NCBI RefSeq assembly: GCF_963422355.1
Contig: NC_085102.1
Location: 5,521,920-5,585,919 of the forward strand
Origin: Corticium candelabrum
Taxonomy: Eukaryota; Porifera; Homoscleromorpha; Homosclerophorida; Plakinidae
Reading direction: 5' to 3'
DNA: 64,000 nucleotides
Each line of letters starts with the position of its first letter. The first letter of the stretch is position 1. Shown here piece after piece: positions 1 to 15,000 of this stretch. Below the pieces are notes generated by a model. It did not search any database. It saw only the letters and a program-made list of their open reading frames with translations, and was not told where the DNA came from. A program made the position numbers and the translations under genes.

Positions 1-3000
1 AAACGGTAGTTTGAGGAAAAGACAAGTAGGTAGTATTCTCACCACGACACAATCCCTTCTTCTTGATCATATTGAAGTCATCAGTGAGAAATGTCACTAA
101 TACCAAAGGATCATCTGGCTGATTAACCACACCACCTGCTAGTTGGTGAATGTAAAAATCAGAAACATTGAGTGTAAGTGTGCTTTGATTAGCAACTGAT
201 TGAAATGTCAGTAATGCTGGATCCAAAGAACTCACATTGACAGTCTCTGAGAAATAGAGAGTAAATTTTCCTTTATTCAAGTCCAAGTCAAACCACTGGA
301 GAACAGGCTGTGATGTATCTACATACACAGCAGTTGCCTGAAGAGCAGAAGAGAAAGGAATAGCAACCACAGCATTCCCACTCACATCAGAAACTGCCCT
401 TGATGTCACAGACAGAAAAGTGTCTGCTATGTCACGACCCAGATTGGCCTCTCGCTTGATGTTATTCAAGTCTTCAAGACTTAGAGTTACCTCAATTGTT
501 GTGTAGTTTCGCTTTGATATTTTACCATTTATTAGCCACAAAGAAGATGATGGACTAGAATTTCTGTTCTGAAGACGCAGCTGATTTAGTTGCAAAGAGA
601 GGGCACTAACGCTTTCGGTAAAGTTCAAAATGAGAAGGCTAGAATCTAGGTCAAGAGAGAAGCTATAAAATTCTGGTGGCATTGAGTCCTGCACATACGT
701 ATTCACTTGAAGAGCATTGCTAAAATTAACTGGAACTATTCTGTTACCATTCATGTCCTTTGCTGCATTCAAAGAAAGAGCAAGAAAAGTGTTAGATTCG
801 GAAGTTGCCAGCATTAGCTTCTCTTTGATCATATCTACATCATGTGTTGACAGTTTGATCTCTATTTTCGTGTCGTAGTCTGTTGATACACTGCCTCCTG
901 TCAAGTTGTAGTAGCTTGTACTTAATGATCTAACTTTCTCATGCTGCAGAGATATTTCAGTTACATCAATGGTCTCATAGTCCATAGTTTCATCAAATGT
1001 CAGTAAAAGAACTTCGTGCGTCAAATCAATGTCAAATGATACCAAATATGGCCGTACCATATCTGGTGTGAACAATTCTGCTTTCAACCCATCTCCATCT
1101 GCTATAGCTGAAATTCTATTTCCAGGCATGTCTTGTATGAACAACCGTGTCACCGTGACATATGTGTTGGAGACATTGGTAGCTAAGTCACGATACATTT
1201 TCATGTAATTCAAATCATCATCAGACAACACTAGGTGGACACTAGGCTCATTTGTCAACTCATCTGATATATGAGATGTCAGTTGGCGAAGTCTGCCAGC
1301 CCAAGTTCCATTCTGAATTGTCAATTGTTCGATATTGAGTGTAGACACTTGCACTGTCTCAGAAAAATGAAGACTAAGAATTCCAAGATGCAAATCTAGT
1401 TCAAAACTTTCTATAACTGGAGCAGTTCTGTCTCTTGTGAATGTGGTCACACGTAAAGCAGTATTGCTTTGCACACCATTCACCATGTTGTTATTCATGT
1501 CACGAGCAAGAAACGTTGTGAAAGCAATGTTGGTTGTTGCCTTATTGATTACTAGTAATGTTCGTTTCTTAATTTCATTCAAATCATTACGTGACAACTT
1601 GACAGTAATAATTGTTGAATCATTAGACAAAACCTCACCGTCTGTCAAACGATAACGAACAGTAACATTGATGACTTCTTCAAACTCGTGGAACACAATG
1701 TCAGTTAAATTGAGAGAACTAGCATTCACAGTCTCATCAAAGAACAAAGTGAACAAGCCTTCATCAACGTCCATGTTGAACTTGGTCACTGTAGGTGACG
1801 TAACGTCACTCTTATGCTGTGTGACTGGCAGTGCATTAAACCTGTTTATTGGAACAACTTTATTGTCTTTCATGTCCACAATGGTGTCAGCTGTTAGAGA
1901 CAAAAATGTGGATGATTTAGAGACAGCAAGGCTTGATAACCGCTTGATTTCATTTAGATCAGAAGCTGCAATGTTGATGACAACTTCAGTAACAAAACCA
2001 CTGTTAGTTACTGTTTCTCCACTGAATGTGTGAGTGGCAACAACCTTTTCTGTTCCATTGGAAAGGTTTTGTAGTGTTATTTCTGCAGCATTCAGTTTCA
2101 ATGCATTCACTGTTTCTGAAAATCTCATAGTCAGAGTGCCAGCATTCAAGTCAACATCAAATTGTTGCAAACGTGGACTGGTTGTGTCAGGGGTGTACAA
2201 TGACACTTTGGTGGCATTGATGGCAGCAAGACGAGGCAAAACAGGTTGTCTGTTCATGTCATGAAAAGCGCAACGAAACATGGTAAGCCAACTTGTTGAT
2301 GGCGTTCCAGCAATCTGGAGTTCTTTCAGTTTATTTAGATCATCCAACGTAAAATTGACTATGACATTAATACCATCCCAAATGGCTGGCAGCCCATAAT
2401 CAATTCCTACTTCAGATCCACTGCCACTACCACTGACACTACCACTGCTAACAGACATCAACAATGGCCTTGTAAGACTACCATCTGTCAGACTGTACAC
2501 AGTTGAGTAGTTGAACATTGTCTGTAGAGCAAGGCAGCGATAGTTGACAGATGAAATATCAATTGTCTCAAGAAAGTAAAGAGTCAAGTGTCCGGTGTCC
2601 ATGTCCAGATCAAAGCGACGAAGATACGGACGTGTAGTGTCATTCACGAAGGATATTGCCTGCATTGCAGCTCCATCAGGAATAGCCACAACAGGATTAT
2701 CGTTCATGTCTCGTAGCAGTAATTTTGTGACAGTAATGTAGGTTGACTCCAAATTGACATATAAATCATCAAGTCTCTTAATCTCATTCAAGTCATCAGG
2801 AGACAGATCTATAATTAGCTCGTCTCCATTTACACTTTGTGTTGAGCTAGTAATAAGAGTGTAATTAGTACTGCCATTCAAGTAATTCTGCAGTGTGATT
2901 GCAGAGGGATTAAAAGTGCTTGTGTCAACTACCTCACTAAACATCAAGGTCAACGTCCCAAGATTAATGTCAGCTCGAAAACTTCTTATCTCTGGTCGAA

Positions 3001-6000
3001 CAGTGTCAGGAAAGAACTCTGGTTTGGACAGCATAGCATAGTGACTGTTCTTTGGCTCAGGACTGAGATCTTTAATGCCACCATTAGCCATCTGCAAGTG
3101 TGTGTTTATTGTCATTGTTGCCAAATTTGTTTTCAGTTTGATCTCATTTAAATCAACCAAAGTCATCTCAATCATCATAATATGTGAATTCTCGCCAAAT
3201 GGTTTTCCACCTGTCAATGTTACTGATGATCCCAAGGTTGTTTGATTCTGAACAGTAAATAAGGCTGGTTTGTAGGAACTAAAGTTGACAGTCTCATCAA
3301 ATGTAAGAGTAAGAATTTCACTTGTTAAATTCAAACTGAAAGATAGCAGATATGGTCCTGTTACATCAGCAGTATAATCAGATACCGAAATTGCTTGATC
3401 ATCTTGCACAGGTTCAATACGATTTCTGTTCATGTCATAAACGCCGGACTGGGTTATCGCCAAGAGACAGCCTAACTTATCTTGACAAAGGTCAGTAAAA
3501 AACTTAATTCTATTCAAGTCACCACTACTAAGATAAACAATCACTGTTGTATCATCAGATGTGTTACTGTAGGTTCCACGTGGACTAGGCCCTGCTGTTA
3601 ATGAATGATATGATCCAAAGTCTTCAGTAGAACTTCGTAATGTCATCTGACTGACATCCAAAGAGCTCACATTAACTGTCTCACTAAAAACAAGTGTCAG
3701 CAATCCTTCATCCATGTCAATATCAAATGACATCAACTTTGGATGAACTATATCTTGTACAAACACAGAAACATTCAGAGCCTCACCAAGTCCAACAGAT
3801 ATTACACTGTTTCCAACCATGTCTTTAATGGCTAAATCTGTCATTTCCAAAAACGTGTTCTCTGGTGATGTCCCAAAATTAGTAAATTTTTTAATGTAAT
3901 TGAGATCATCCTTAGACAGTTTTGATACCACCACAGTGCTATCATTCGACAAAACCTGACCACCAGTTAGATTCTGCCATTTGGATGGTGAAATAGCATT
4001 TTGCAGTCTGATTTGTGTTAAGTCCAAGCTGCTAGCATCCACAGTTTCACTGAAATAAAGAGTCAATTCTTCTTTGGTGAGATCCAAATCAAATGATTGC
4101 AGCAGAGGAGAAGTTACATCTGCAACAAAATCAACTGCTTGCTGTGCGTTAGATGACACTATCTCAATGACTGAGTTGTCATTCATGTCTTTAACTGCTC
4201 TATCAGACATAAACAGAAACGTGTTGGAAAGATTCGTTGACAGCATATCTAATCGCTTTATCTCATTCAGATCAGTAGAACCAAGAAAAACAACCACCAG
4301 TGTCCAGTCAAGACCATTCGTGTAAGTCCTCATGGGGGGAGCACCTGCCTGCAGCCGATGCCTTTGTGATGATTCACTGCGATTAGAGCTACTCTGAAGC
4401 CACAGCTGAGATACATCAAGAGAACTAACATTCACGGTTTCATCAAATGTAAGATTGAGCAGTGCCTTGTCCATGTCAAGAATGAATGACAGCAACTGTG
4501 GCTCAACTTTGTCAGGAATATATAAGGAAACGAGCATTGCATCTGCAAAACTAACGTCTACAAGATTGTTTCCATTCATATCAAAAACTGTGGTAGGCGT
4601 GGCTGCAAGAAATGTAGTTCGGTTTTCTGTCAAAAGATTGCTCATTTGCTTTATCTTGTTCAGGTCATGTGGCTGCAAGGAAATCTTCACAATTCTGTCA
4701 TCTAAGGTTAGAAGTTCGTATTCAGTCAACTGATGGTATTCTCTAGTGTCAGATCGATTAGACAACTGTTGAAATGTAAGCTGAGTGACATTAAATGTTC
4801 TTGTGGCATCAACTGTTTCTGAAAATGTCAGAGCAAGAATTTCTCTTGTCAAGTCAATGTCATAAGAAAGCAGATGTGGCTGGGTAGTATCCTCAATAAA
4901 TAAAGTCACCATCTCAGCCTGACCATCTGGTATTGAAATAATGCTGTTGTTGTTCATGTCATTTAGAGCTAAGTGGCTGAATGATAACCATGTATTAGAA
5001 CCATTCTCAGAGCTGGCTAGTCCTCTTAGCTTCTTGATGTTGTTCAAATCTTCAAAACTGACATTGACAGTAATGATGGTTGAATCAACAAGTGAACCGT
5101 CTCCTCCAGTTAGTCTATAAGTACTGTTATAATCTCCCGTCTTGTTATTTTGCAGAATCAATTCTGTCAGAACGAGACTAGAAGCATTCACAGTTTCTGA
5201 ATAAGAAAATGTAATCATTCCTGAATCCATGTCAACATCAAACTGTACCAAACGTGGAGGTGTCCTGTCTTCTTCAAAATGACTTACAACTAAAGCAGCA
5301 GAAACGTTGATAGCAGCTAGATCATTTCCAGCCATATCCAACAAAGCTCCTTCAGCAACAGAAAGGTAAGTGTTCTCCCTTTTGGTTGCCAAATTGGTAA
5401 AGAACTTTAGTTGATCGAGGTCATTGATATCCAGCTGTAAGGCAAGGATTAGCCCATTTTCAGCAGTTAGAATTTTACCACCAGTCAGTGTTATCATTGT
5501 TGTAGGAGATGATACAGACTCTTGCAATGTAATAGTTGACACATCCAATGAGCTAACATTCACTGTCTCTGTGAAAGAAAATGTCAATGTACCTGCATCC
5601 ATGCTAATGTTGTAAGTCACAATACGTGGCACAGTTGTATCGGAAACAAATACTGATACTTGTGTTGCATTGCTTCCATTCACAGCTACAACAGCATTAC
5701 CGTTCATATCATCAATGGTCATCTCAGTCAATGATACAAATGTTGTCTCATTTGATATGGCCAACCTTGTCAATTTCTTCAATGAGTTCATGTCATCATG
5801 GCCAATACTAATAACTATCACAGGCCAATCAGGACTGTAAGACTTACTGTCGAATTCAGAGCTTCCAGCTGTCAAGCGTTGTCTTTCTGTCAGTGCATTA
5901 CTACGTGATGACTGAATAACTATCTCAGCAACATTCAGTGATGAAACATTAACAGTTTCTGAGAAAGTCATTTCAAGTTTGGCTGCATTCATGTCAAGAT

Positions 6001-9000
6001 TAAATCCCACAAACAATGGTTGAACTCCATCAGGAACTAAATTCCTGACTTGTAGTGCACTTCCGTTCAATCTAGGTACAACATTGTTTCCATTCATGTC
6101 TTTCAAGGCATTCATACTGAAAGAAATGAAGGTATTGTTCATATGTGTTACAAGCCCAGGTACACTCTTAATGTAATCGAGATCACTGGTTGTTAGTTTC
6201 ACATCAACAACTGGACCATCTTGAGAAAGAATGTCTCCACCTATTAGACGGCGACTATAAACTCCTAGTGAATTGTCTTGCAGAACAAATTCTGTTAGAA
6301 TATATGATGAGATGTCAACTGTCTCTGAAAATGACAGCGTCAAAATTTCACTTGTCAAATTTATATCAAATGACAGCAGAACTGGTTGAGTTATATCCAT
6401 AGTGAATTCAAGTACTTGCACTGCTTTACTTGCATTAATAGATATCACACGGTTTCCATTCATGTCTGCCACAAGATATTGGTCAAATGTGAGGTAGCTG
6501 TCACGATGTACAGTTGTCAGATTCTCAAAACGTTTGAGCTCATTTAGATCCTCATTACCGATTTTTACAGCAATTGTGACAGTACCAGGCAGATCTCCAA
6601 TAACGACAGTACCAGCAGTAAGTTTATAGCTTTCAGTTGCATTTGAGGCAGCATTTTGGAAAACAACTCTTGTGATATCAAATGTAGAAGCATTTACTGT
6701 TTCAGTAAACGTGACATTGAACTCGCCATTGTCCATGTCCAAATTATATGACACCAGCTCTGGTGAGGTCATATCTGGTATAAACTTTGTGACCTGCAGA
6801 CCCGCATTTGAAGAGATCTTTACAACTTGATTAGAATTCATATCTCTGATTGTCGCAATCGTTATTGCCAAATACGAGGAGAAATTTGAAACAGCTAAAC
6901 TTGTCAGTTGCTTGATCCGATTGAAATCATCAAAGCCAATGTTCATGACAAGCACTGTCCCATCACCTGTCAATAAAGTACCATTTAGTATCGTATGGTA
7001 TTGTAGACTGCTGAAGTTAGATCGTTCAAAAGAGCTCTGCAATGTCATTTCACTGCTGATAAAGGTCAAGGAATCAACGGTTTCTGAGAATGTCATTGTC
7101 AAATTGCCTGAGTCTAAATCAAGTTCAAATGCATCCAAAGTGGGTGACGTCTGATCTTCAATGAAAGAGTACACTTTCTTTCCTGCTATGTTAGCAATAG
7201 GAACAATCAAATTTGACCGCATATCTGTTATAAAATTGCTGCTGAAATGCAAATATGTGTTATTACCACTTGGGTGAGAGGCAAGGTTACGCAGTCTTTT
7301 CAAAGTATTTAGATCATTGACAGACAAGTCCAGGGTGATAACAGTAGAGTCATCAACTGATTGCAGACCTCCTGAAAGAGTAAGCCATTCTGATGTGTTT
7401 GATACAATTCTTTCACTTTGAAGTGTTAATGCCGACACATTCAGAGAATCTGTTTCAGCAGTCTCTGAGAAAGTGAAAATAAGCTGGCCGGAGTTAAGAT
7501 TAACGTCAAAATCTACCAACTGTGGTGGAGTCGTATCATTAACCAAAGATCGAACTTGTCTACCCAATGAACCAACAATGGCAGTCAGATTATTTCTGTT
7601 CATATCCAAGACTGTTCCTTCCAATACTGATACAAACGTATTATTGTCTGATGTTCCCAAGTCAGTCAGTTTCTTCAGCAAATTCAAATCATCAGTAGAT
7701 AAATTAAATTGTATCATCAAGTCATTATCCAACGTAACCTGTTGACCTCCTGTCAATTTTACAACCTCAGTTGACTGAGATACATCTTGTGTGTTCTGCA
7801 AGGTGATGAACGTAAAATGAAGTGTGGAAACATTAACTGTTTCTGTAAACAATAACGTCAAATTTCCAAAATTCACATCAAGATCAAAAGAAACCAGCAA
7901 TGGGTTGGTTGTATCTGGTGTGAAATGAGTTACTCTTACAGCATGATCTGCAGAGACAAGATCCACTGAATTTGCATTCATATCTGACACAGATTTGTTT
8001 GACAAGCTGATAAATGTGCTGCTATTGTCTATTGCAAGATGTACCAGTTTCTTCAAAGTGTTCATATCATCATCTCCCAAATTAATAGTTATCCCAAACC
8101 AGTCTGGTGATGAAGACCTAGAAGAATGGATCTGTAACCTATGACTCAAGAAGTCTGGAGACAAGACACTTGGTCTAATAAAGATCTCATCGACTTGAAT
8201 AGAGCTGGTGTTGATTGTCTCAGTAAATACCAACGTCAGTGTTGCAGCATTCATGTCTAAATCAAATGAAAGAAGTCTAGGTGGAATGAGATCTTCTGTA
8301 AATTGCCTCACTCGCTGAGCAGAGCCATCAACAATGGTAATGACAGGATTAGAGTTCATGTCACGAACCAAGTCTTCAGTGACCACAATGTATGACGTTT
8401 GATTAGAGACAGAGAGATTAGTAAACTTCTTCAAACTATTCAAATCCAGTTTCGTGAGCAGCAAAGTCAATGTTGTTCCATCAGTTGAGAGAAGCTTCCC
8501 TCCTGTCAGTTGTACAACCACTGAAGCAGTTTGTGAATCTTGCACAGTAATTTTAGATGCATCAAATGATGAAGCATTTACTGTTTCAGAAAATGACAAA
8601 GTCAACAACTCCTGAGTCAGATTAAGATCAAAAAATTCTACAGTGGGGGAAGTTTTGTCTTCACTCAACAATTTCACTTGCAAAGCAAACGAACTGTTGC
8701 GTGATACAACCCAGTTATGATTGACATCCTGCACAGCTTTAGATGTCCACGACAACCAGGTGTTGGTGGCACTTGTTGCAACACCCGTTAGACGCTTGAT
8801 TTCATTCAAATCAGGATCTGTAATGTTCACCTCCACTGTAACACCAGGATGGTCTCCGTATAACACAATACCTCCAGAAAATGTAAACACGGTTGCATTA
8901 CTAAGCAATACACTATGGCTTTGCAACTGGAAACCCGTCATATCTAATGTGCCTGGATCAACTGTTTCAGAAAACTCTAGGATCAACAATCCTTTGTTCA

Positions 9001-12000
9001 TGTCAAGCTCAAAGTTCTCCAACTCAGGTGCTGTTTGATCTTCAAAGAAGTAACTCACTTGAAGGGCATGCATCTGAGGTATACTGACTGCACGGTTTCC
9101 TTTCATATCAGAAATGGCAAAGTCATGCAAAGACAAAAATGTATTGTTTACAGCTGTAGCAAGTGACAACAATCGTTTGATTTCATTCAAGTCAAAGAGA
9201 GCCACGGAGACGACTATGTCTGGTGAATACATTGACTCTGTTCCTGTACTGCTGTCTAGACTGCCAAGAACATGAATTATGTAACTGTCAATTGTGTCTG
9301 CTTCTCCCTGCAGAGTAATACCAGAAACATTAAGAGTTAGACCATTAACTGTCTCAGAAAAATGCAATGTTAAAGAGCCAGCGTCCATTGACATATTAAA
9401 GTGCTGCAACTCTGGAGCAGTTGTGTCTGGGACATAACGACCCGCAGAAGCAGAATCCACTCCATTCTTACGAGGTGATACTGATTGGCCGTTCATATCT
9501 TGGATAGCAGTCGAATCTACGGTAAGCCAAGCACTCGACTGCATCTCAGCAATCTTCGAAGACTTGATCACATTCAAATCATCCAAAGACAAAGTAATAT
9601 TTACTTCCGTGGAATCTTTTGTATTTATGACATTGCCACCAGTCAAAGTGTGTCTAACAGTTGTATTTAAATCTTGCTGGAGAGTAATTCCTGAAAATAC
9701 AACTGATGAGGCATCCATTGTCTCCCAGAAATAAAGAGTTAGTAGCCCAGTGTCCATGTCGAGATCAAATGTACGTAGTGATGGTCGAGTACTGTCGTTT
9801 ACAAAAATTGATGCTAACTGAGCATTTCCATTCTGAATGGCCACAACAGAGTTACCATTCATGTCTCTGATTAGCTTGGATTCAATTGTCAAGTACGATG
9901 TGCTTTGATTGACATACAATGACTCTAAACGCTTTATTTCGTTCAGATCTTTCCGAGACAAGTTAACAATGATCTGTACACCGTTTTGACTTGTAGTGTT
10001 TCCTCCAGTCAAAGTGAGCCTAATATCCGACCTATGGGCATTTTGTACAGTGATTCCAGTCACATTCAAGGTATTACTGTCTACTGCTTCATTAAAGATA
10101 AAAGTCAGTATTTCAAGATTCACATTTACATAAAACGAATCAAGAGTTGGAGGACTTGAGTCACTAGTAATGACATCTGCAACCAGGTTAGCAGAAAATC
10201 CTGGGTTTGGAAACAATGCTAAATCCCTGACAGTGTCAAATCCAATAGTCAAATTTGTGTTGTCAACTTGAGTACCCAAGTTCCTCCGCAGTTTAATACT
10301 GTTCTGGTCTAAAACTGGCAAGAGAACTTCCAAAATATGTGAATTGGATGACAAAACTTGACCTCCAGTTATATTGACAACAGCCCCACCATCTACATCT
10401 GATGTTAGACTTAATCGAGTAGGAACAAAACTGGAGGCATTTACTGTCTCATCAAAAAACATGGTGATTATACCACTATCGACATCCAACTGAAACGATA
10501 AAAGATGAGGACCAGTAATATCCCTTTGGTACTGTGCAACACGTGCTGCATCTCCATTGGCTAAGCCAAAAACTTGATTTCCGTTCATGTCATCAATCAG
10601 TTCATCTGTGAAAGTGAGGTATGTTGTATTTTCCTCACGTGCCAAAGACACAATTTTCTTGATTGCATTAAGGTCCGAAATACTCAATTCAATTTCAACA
10701 CTCACACCATCAACACTTTTAGAGCTGCTGCTGCTAGATAAAGTAAAGGATGACTCATTAGAGGCAACAAACACTGCAGGTTGTAAAGAAATTTGAGTGA
10801 TATCCAAAGAGGATGTTTCTATTGTTTCATCAAACACAAGTGTCAAGAGTGCTCGTTCAACATCCAGATCAAAGTAATCAAGGTTGGGACGAATTACGTC
10901 TGGTCGAAACCGACGCACTTGCAATGCATTCCTACTATCCTGTAGTTCATTGACAGGGTTTCTACTCATATCCTGGATAGCACTTTTTGTCATTACCATG
11001 AATGTATTAAAAAATGAGGTTGCTAATTCACGGAGTCGTTTTATTTCATTGAGATCAGTAACACCAAGGTGAACTGAAACCACGGTGTTGTCTTCCTGAA
11101 TAGCTCTGCTTTCATTGTTCAAACTTCTTGCAGCTCCATTCTTAGTTTCATTGGAAAACTGCAGTGTTATTTGAGTTACATCAAGAGATTCGACTCTCAT
11201 TGTTTCACTGAATGTCATAGTCAGTAATTCGTTTGTAAGATACAGATCATAAGACAGCAGAGATGGTCTAACATAGTCAGGATAAAAATCAGAAACCCAG
11301 GTAGCATTTGACCAACGAACTGCTGTGACATAATTGAAATTCATGTCACGAACCAGAAGAGCTGCAAACGAAATGTATGTATTGTGCTCTGTAGTAGCTA
11401 CATTCAGGTCCTTCTTGATAGCATTTAGATCAGTGTCTCCAATAGTAATGGTCACAACAGTGTCGTCACTACTGAAAGTGCGACTTGGAAAAGGACTGTC
11501 AGTTGTTAGTCTGTACCAGCCAAGACTGTTGTTCAGAGACACATTAGACTGTAGCAAGATCTGTTGAATATCAAGAGAAGAAACATTCACAGTCTCATCA
11601 AATGTCATCTGTATTATCCCTGTGCTCATATTCAAACTGAAACCCACGAAAACAGGAGGAGTAGTATCATTTGTGTATTGGTCCACCTTCAATGCCTCCA
11701 ACACCCCAATTTCTTCTACTGGATTAGATACTGCATTAGAGACCATGTCTCTGATTGCCGTTTCTTGGACTACAAGATAGGTTGTGTCTTTAGAAGCAGC
11801 CAGTCCAATAGCTCTTTTAACAGCATTCAGGTCATCGACTGTCATGTTAAATTTGACTATTGTACTGTCTTCAAGAGTGTTCCACCCGCCAGTGAGCTGA
11901 TAACTATTCACTGTAAAACCCTTGATGTTCTGCAAGATAAAACCAGTAGGATTGAATGAAGATGCATTAACAGTCTCATCAAAAGTAAGTGAAAACTGCC

Positions 12001-15000
12001 CAAGGTCTAAATCCAAATTATACTGATTCAGTTGAGGACGTGTTCGATCTGGTAAGAACTTTGAACTCATAATTTGAAATGAGTTTGATGCATTGATAGG
12101 CGTGATATGATTTTCATTCATATCATCAACAAGCATGGAAGTAATCAACAGATCAGTATTTGCTGCATTTGTAGCCAAGTCACGAAGAGACTTCAACATG
12201 TTCAAGTCATCAATAGTCAATTTGATTTCAATAGACAGCTTTGCTTGTTGTAACACTGGAATATACTCTCCTCCTGTCAAACTGTATCTATCACCAGATG
12301 TTGAACTGTATAGCGTCACCTGGGTCACATTCAGGCGTTGCCGATTAACAGTTTCTGAAAAAGTCAGAACTATACGACCGCTTCCATCCATGTCGAGAGT
12401 AAAATCTTCAAGAGTAGGTGGATTAGTATCTGGTGTAAACTGACTGGCAAGAAGAGCATTACGTCTTGTGATTGGTTCGGCATTATTTGAAAACACATCT
12501 GTAACAGTTTCAGCTGTCAGTGCCAGAAAAGTATTGTCCAATCGAGTTGCAAGCTTGTCATCGCGTTTAATTTCATTGACATCCCCTGATTCAAGTTTGA
12601 TGATTACAGAATAGTCACTTGAAGAGGAAAGAACAATTCCCATAAGCAATTCACGAAACTCCGGTGTTGTATCATCTTTAGAGCTCTGTAGACGTATCTT
12701 AGAAGAGTCAAGAGAGGTCACTACCACATCATCAAATGTTATGCTTAATGTTCCTTCATCCATGTCCAAATGAAAGTCTGTGGCCAAAGGACCAGTTGTG
12801 TCAGGAATAAAACCTACAGCTGCAAGCTGAATGGCAGAAGCTAAACCTACAACTGGATTACCATTAGTATCATTGATGGCACCAGCAAACATCTTGAGAA
12901 AGGAATTAGATGGTGAAGTGCCAATTGTGGTGTCAAGTTTCAAAGTCTTCAAATCAGATTTTGACAGCCTGATTTCAATCTCTTGCTTCACAACGTCATC
13001 AACGTAGAATACTGTGCCATTAGACAGAGAAACAATGGTACCACCCGTAGACAGAGATTGCAGACTGATCTTTTCAAACTGCACAGATTCTAAATCAACA
13101 GGTTCGTTGAACGATATCCGCAGCACACCTTCATCCAAGTCTAGTTGTGAAAAAGATGTGACTTTTGGATCTGTATTGTCAGAAATGAATGATGTAACAT
13201 TAATGGCTAGAAATGAAGACTCTCGAGGCCTAACAAAATTATCGCTCTTGTCTTGCACAAGTGTTGATGTAAATGTAATAAACGTGTTATCATGTGACGT
13301 AGCAAGATCTTCATATGCTCGAATCTGGTTTGCATCAACAGTTAGAAGATCAATCTGGATTTCTAGTCCATTGTCACTAACTGTCTTGCGAGTTGATCCA
13401 GTTAGAGTGTAATTGCGAGATGACAACAGTCCATTCTGAAACGTGAGAGCAGTTGGATCAAACTGATCAATTGCAATGGGTTCATTAAATGTAAGTACAC
13501 ACTGGTTACTGTTCATATCAAGACTAAACCCAACCACTTCAGGTCCAATGTAATCTGGAGTGTATTGAAATGTCCTTACTGCGCTAGTAATTGAAATCGG
13601 GACAATGGCATTACTTGCCATGTCAAACACAGTGTTGCCTGTCAGTGTTAAGTGTGAAGAACCCAGTTTAGTAAACAAACCCTCGTCGTTCTTCAACGCA
13701 TTTAGATCATCAATGTGCAGCAGAACAGAGACAATTGGTGTGTTCTTGTTATTCAGAACAGTACCATTGTTAGCAACAGGGTGCTGACTATCTGGAAGGC
13801 CATCTGTGTCTACAAATGTAAGTCCAGAAAAGCTGAAAGTCGTCCTGTCTACTGTCTCTGAGAAATAGAAAGTGATTTCTCCAGATGACATGTTGACAGA
13901 GAATCGTTCCAGTTCAGGGCTTGTTGTATCTGGCACATACTCTGCTGTTCGGATTCCAACACATGTCAAGTCTTCTTGATAGGTAGTCACTTGGACAGCA
14001 TTGTCTGATGTAATCGGAACAACATGGTACCCAACGAAGTCTTCAGCAGTGGTTTCTGTGAAAGTCAAGAAAGTGTCTTGTCTAGACTTGGCTAAAGCAA
14101 GATCATCTTGTTTCAATAGCATTGTATCGTATCCAGTGAAGTAGACCTGAATCACTGACTGCACATTCAAGCCTCTAATCCGACCACCAGACAGTGTGAT
14201 GTTCTTTGTTCCTGCCACTTTATGACGCTGACTCTGTAGAGTGATTTCAGTTGTGTTGAATGTTGATGTAACAACAGCCTCAGAGAAACTCAATTTGAGA
14301 AAGTTGCCATTGAGATCAATGTCAAAAGAGAGCAGTTCTGGTTGCATTGTATCTTCCTTTACAGCACTGGCTTGTAGTGCTAAGCCAGCTAGCTCAGCCG
14401 AGGGATTGCCACTCATGTCTTCACACACACCACTTTCCAAGGTTAAATACGTGTTGTTGACATCAGTAGCTAGGTCTAATTGTGACTTCAAAGTGTTGGA
14501 ATCAAAGTCATTTAGCAAGACGGTAAGAGATAAACTGCCAGTCTGGTTGTGTGCCGCTTCACCACCGGTAAAAGTGTGGAACATGTTGTGTAAGTGTGTT
14601 GTGCTTGTGTTCTGATAGTTCTGGATTGTTATCCTTGAACCGGTCAAAGTTAAGGGATTGACAGGCTCATTAAATGTCAGTTCCAAACTTTGAGCATCCA
14701 TATCCAGGTTAAATGACAACAACTGAGGGACAGTCTCATCTCGAAAATATGACGCAGCCTGTTGAGCAGAAACGGCAGAGATTGGGATAGATTTTCGATC
14801 ATCCAAGTCTTTGACAAAATCAGACGTATGACTCAAGTAGGTATCAGCTTGAGCTGTAGCAAGTAAAGTGTTAATCTTCAACGAGTTAAGGTCAGAGTCG
14901 CTTAGCTCAGCAATTATAACATAATCATCTGGATCAATTCTTGTGGCTTCTGTTGGCATTACAGTTGCCTGTCCTGATCCTGATCCTGAACCAGAACCAC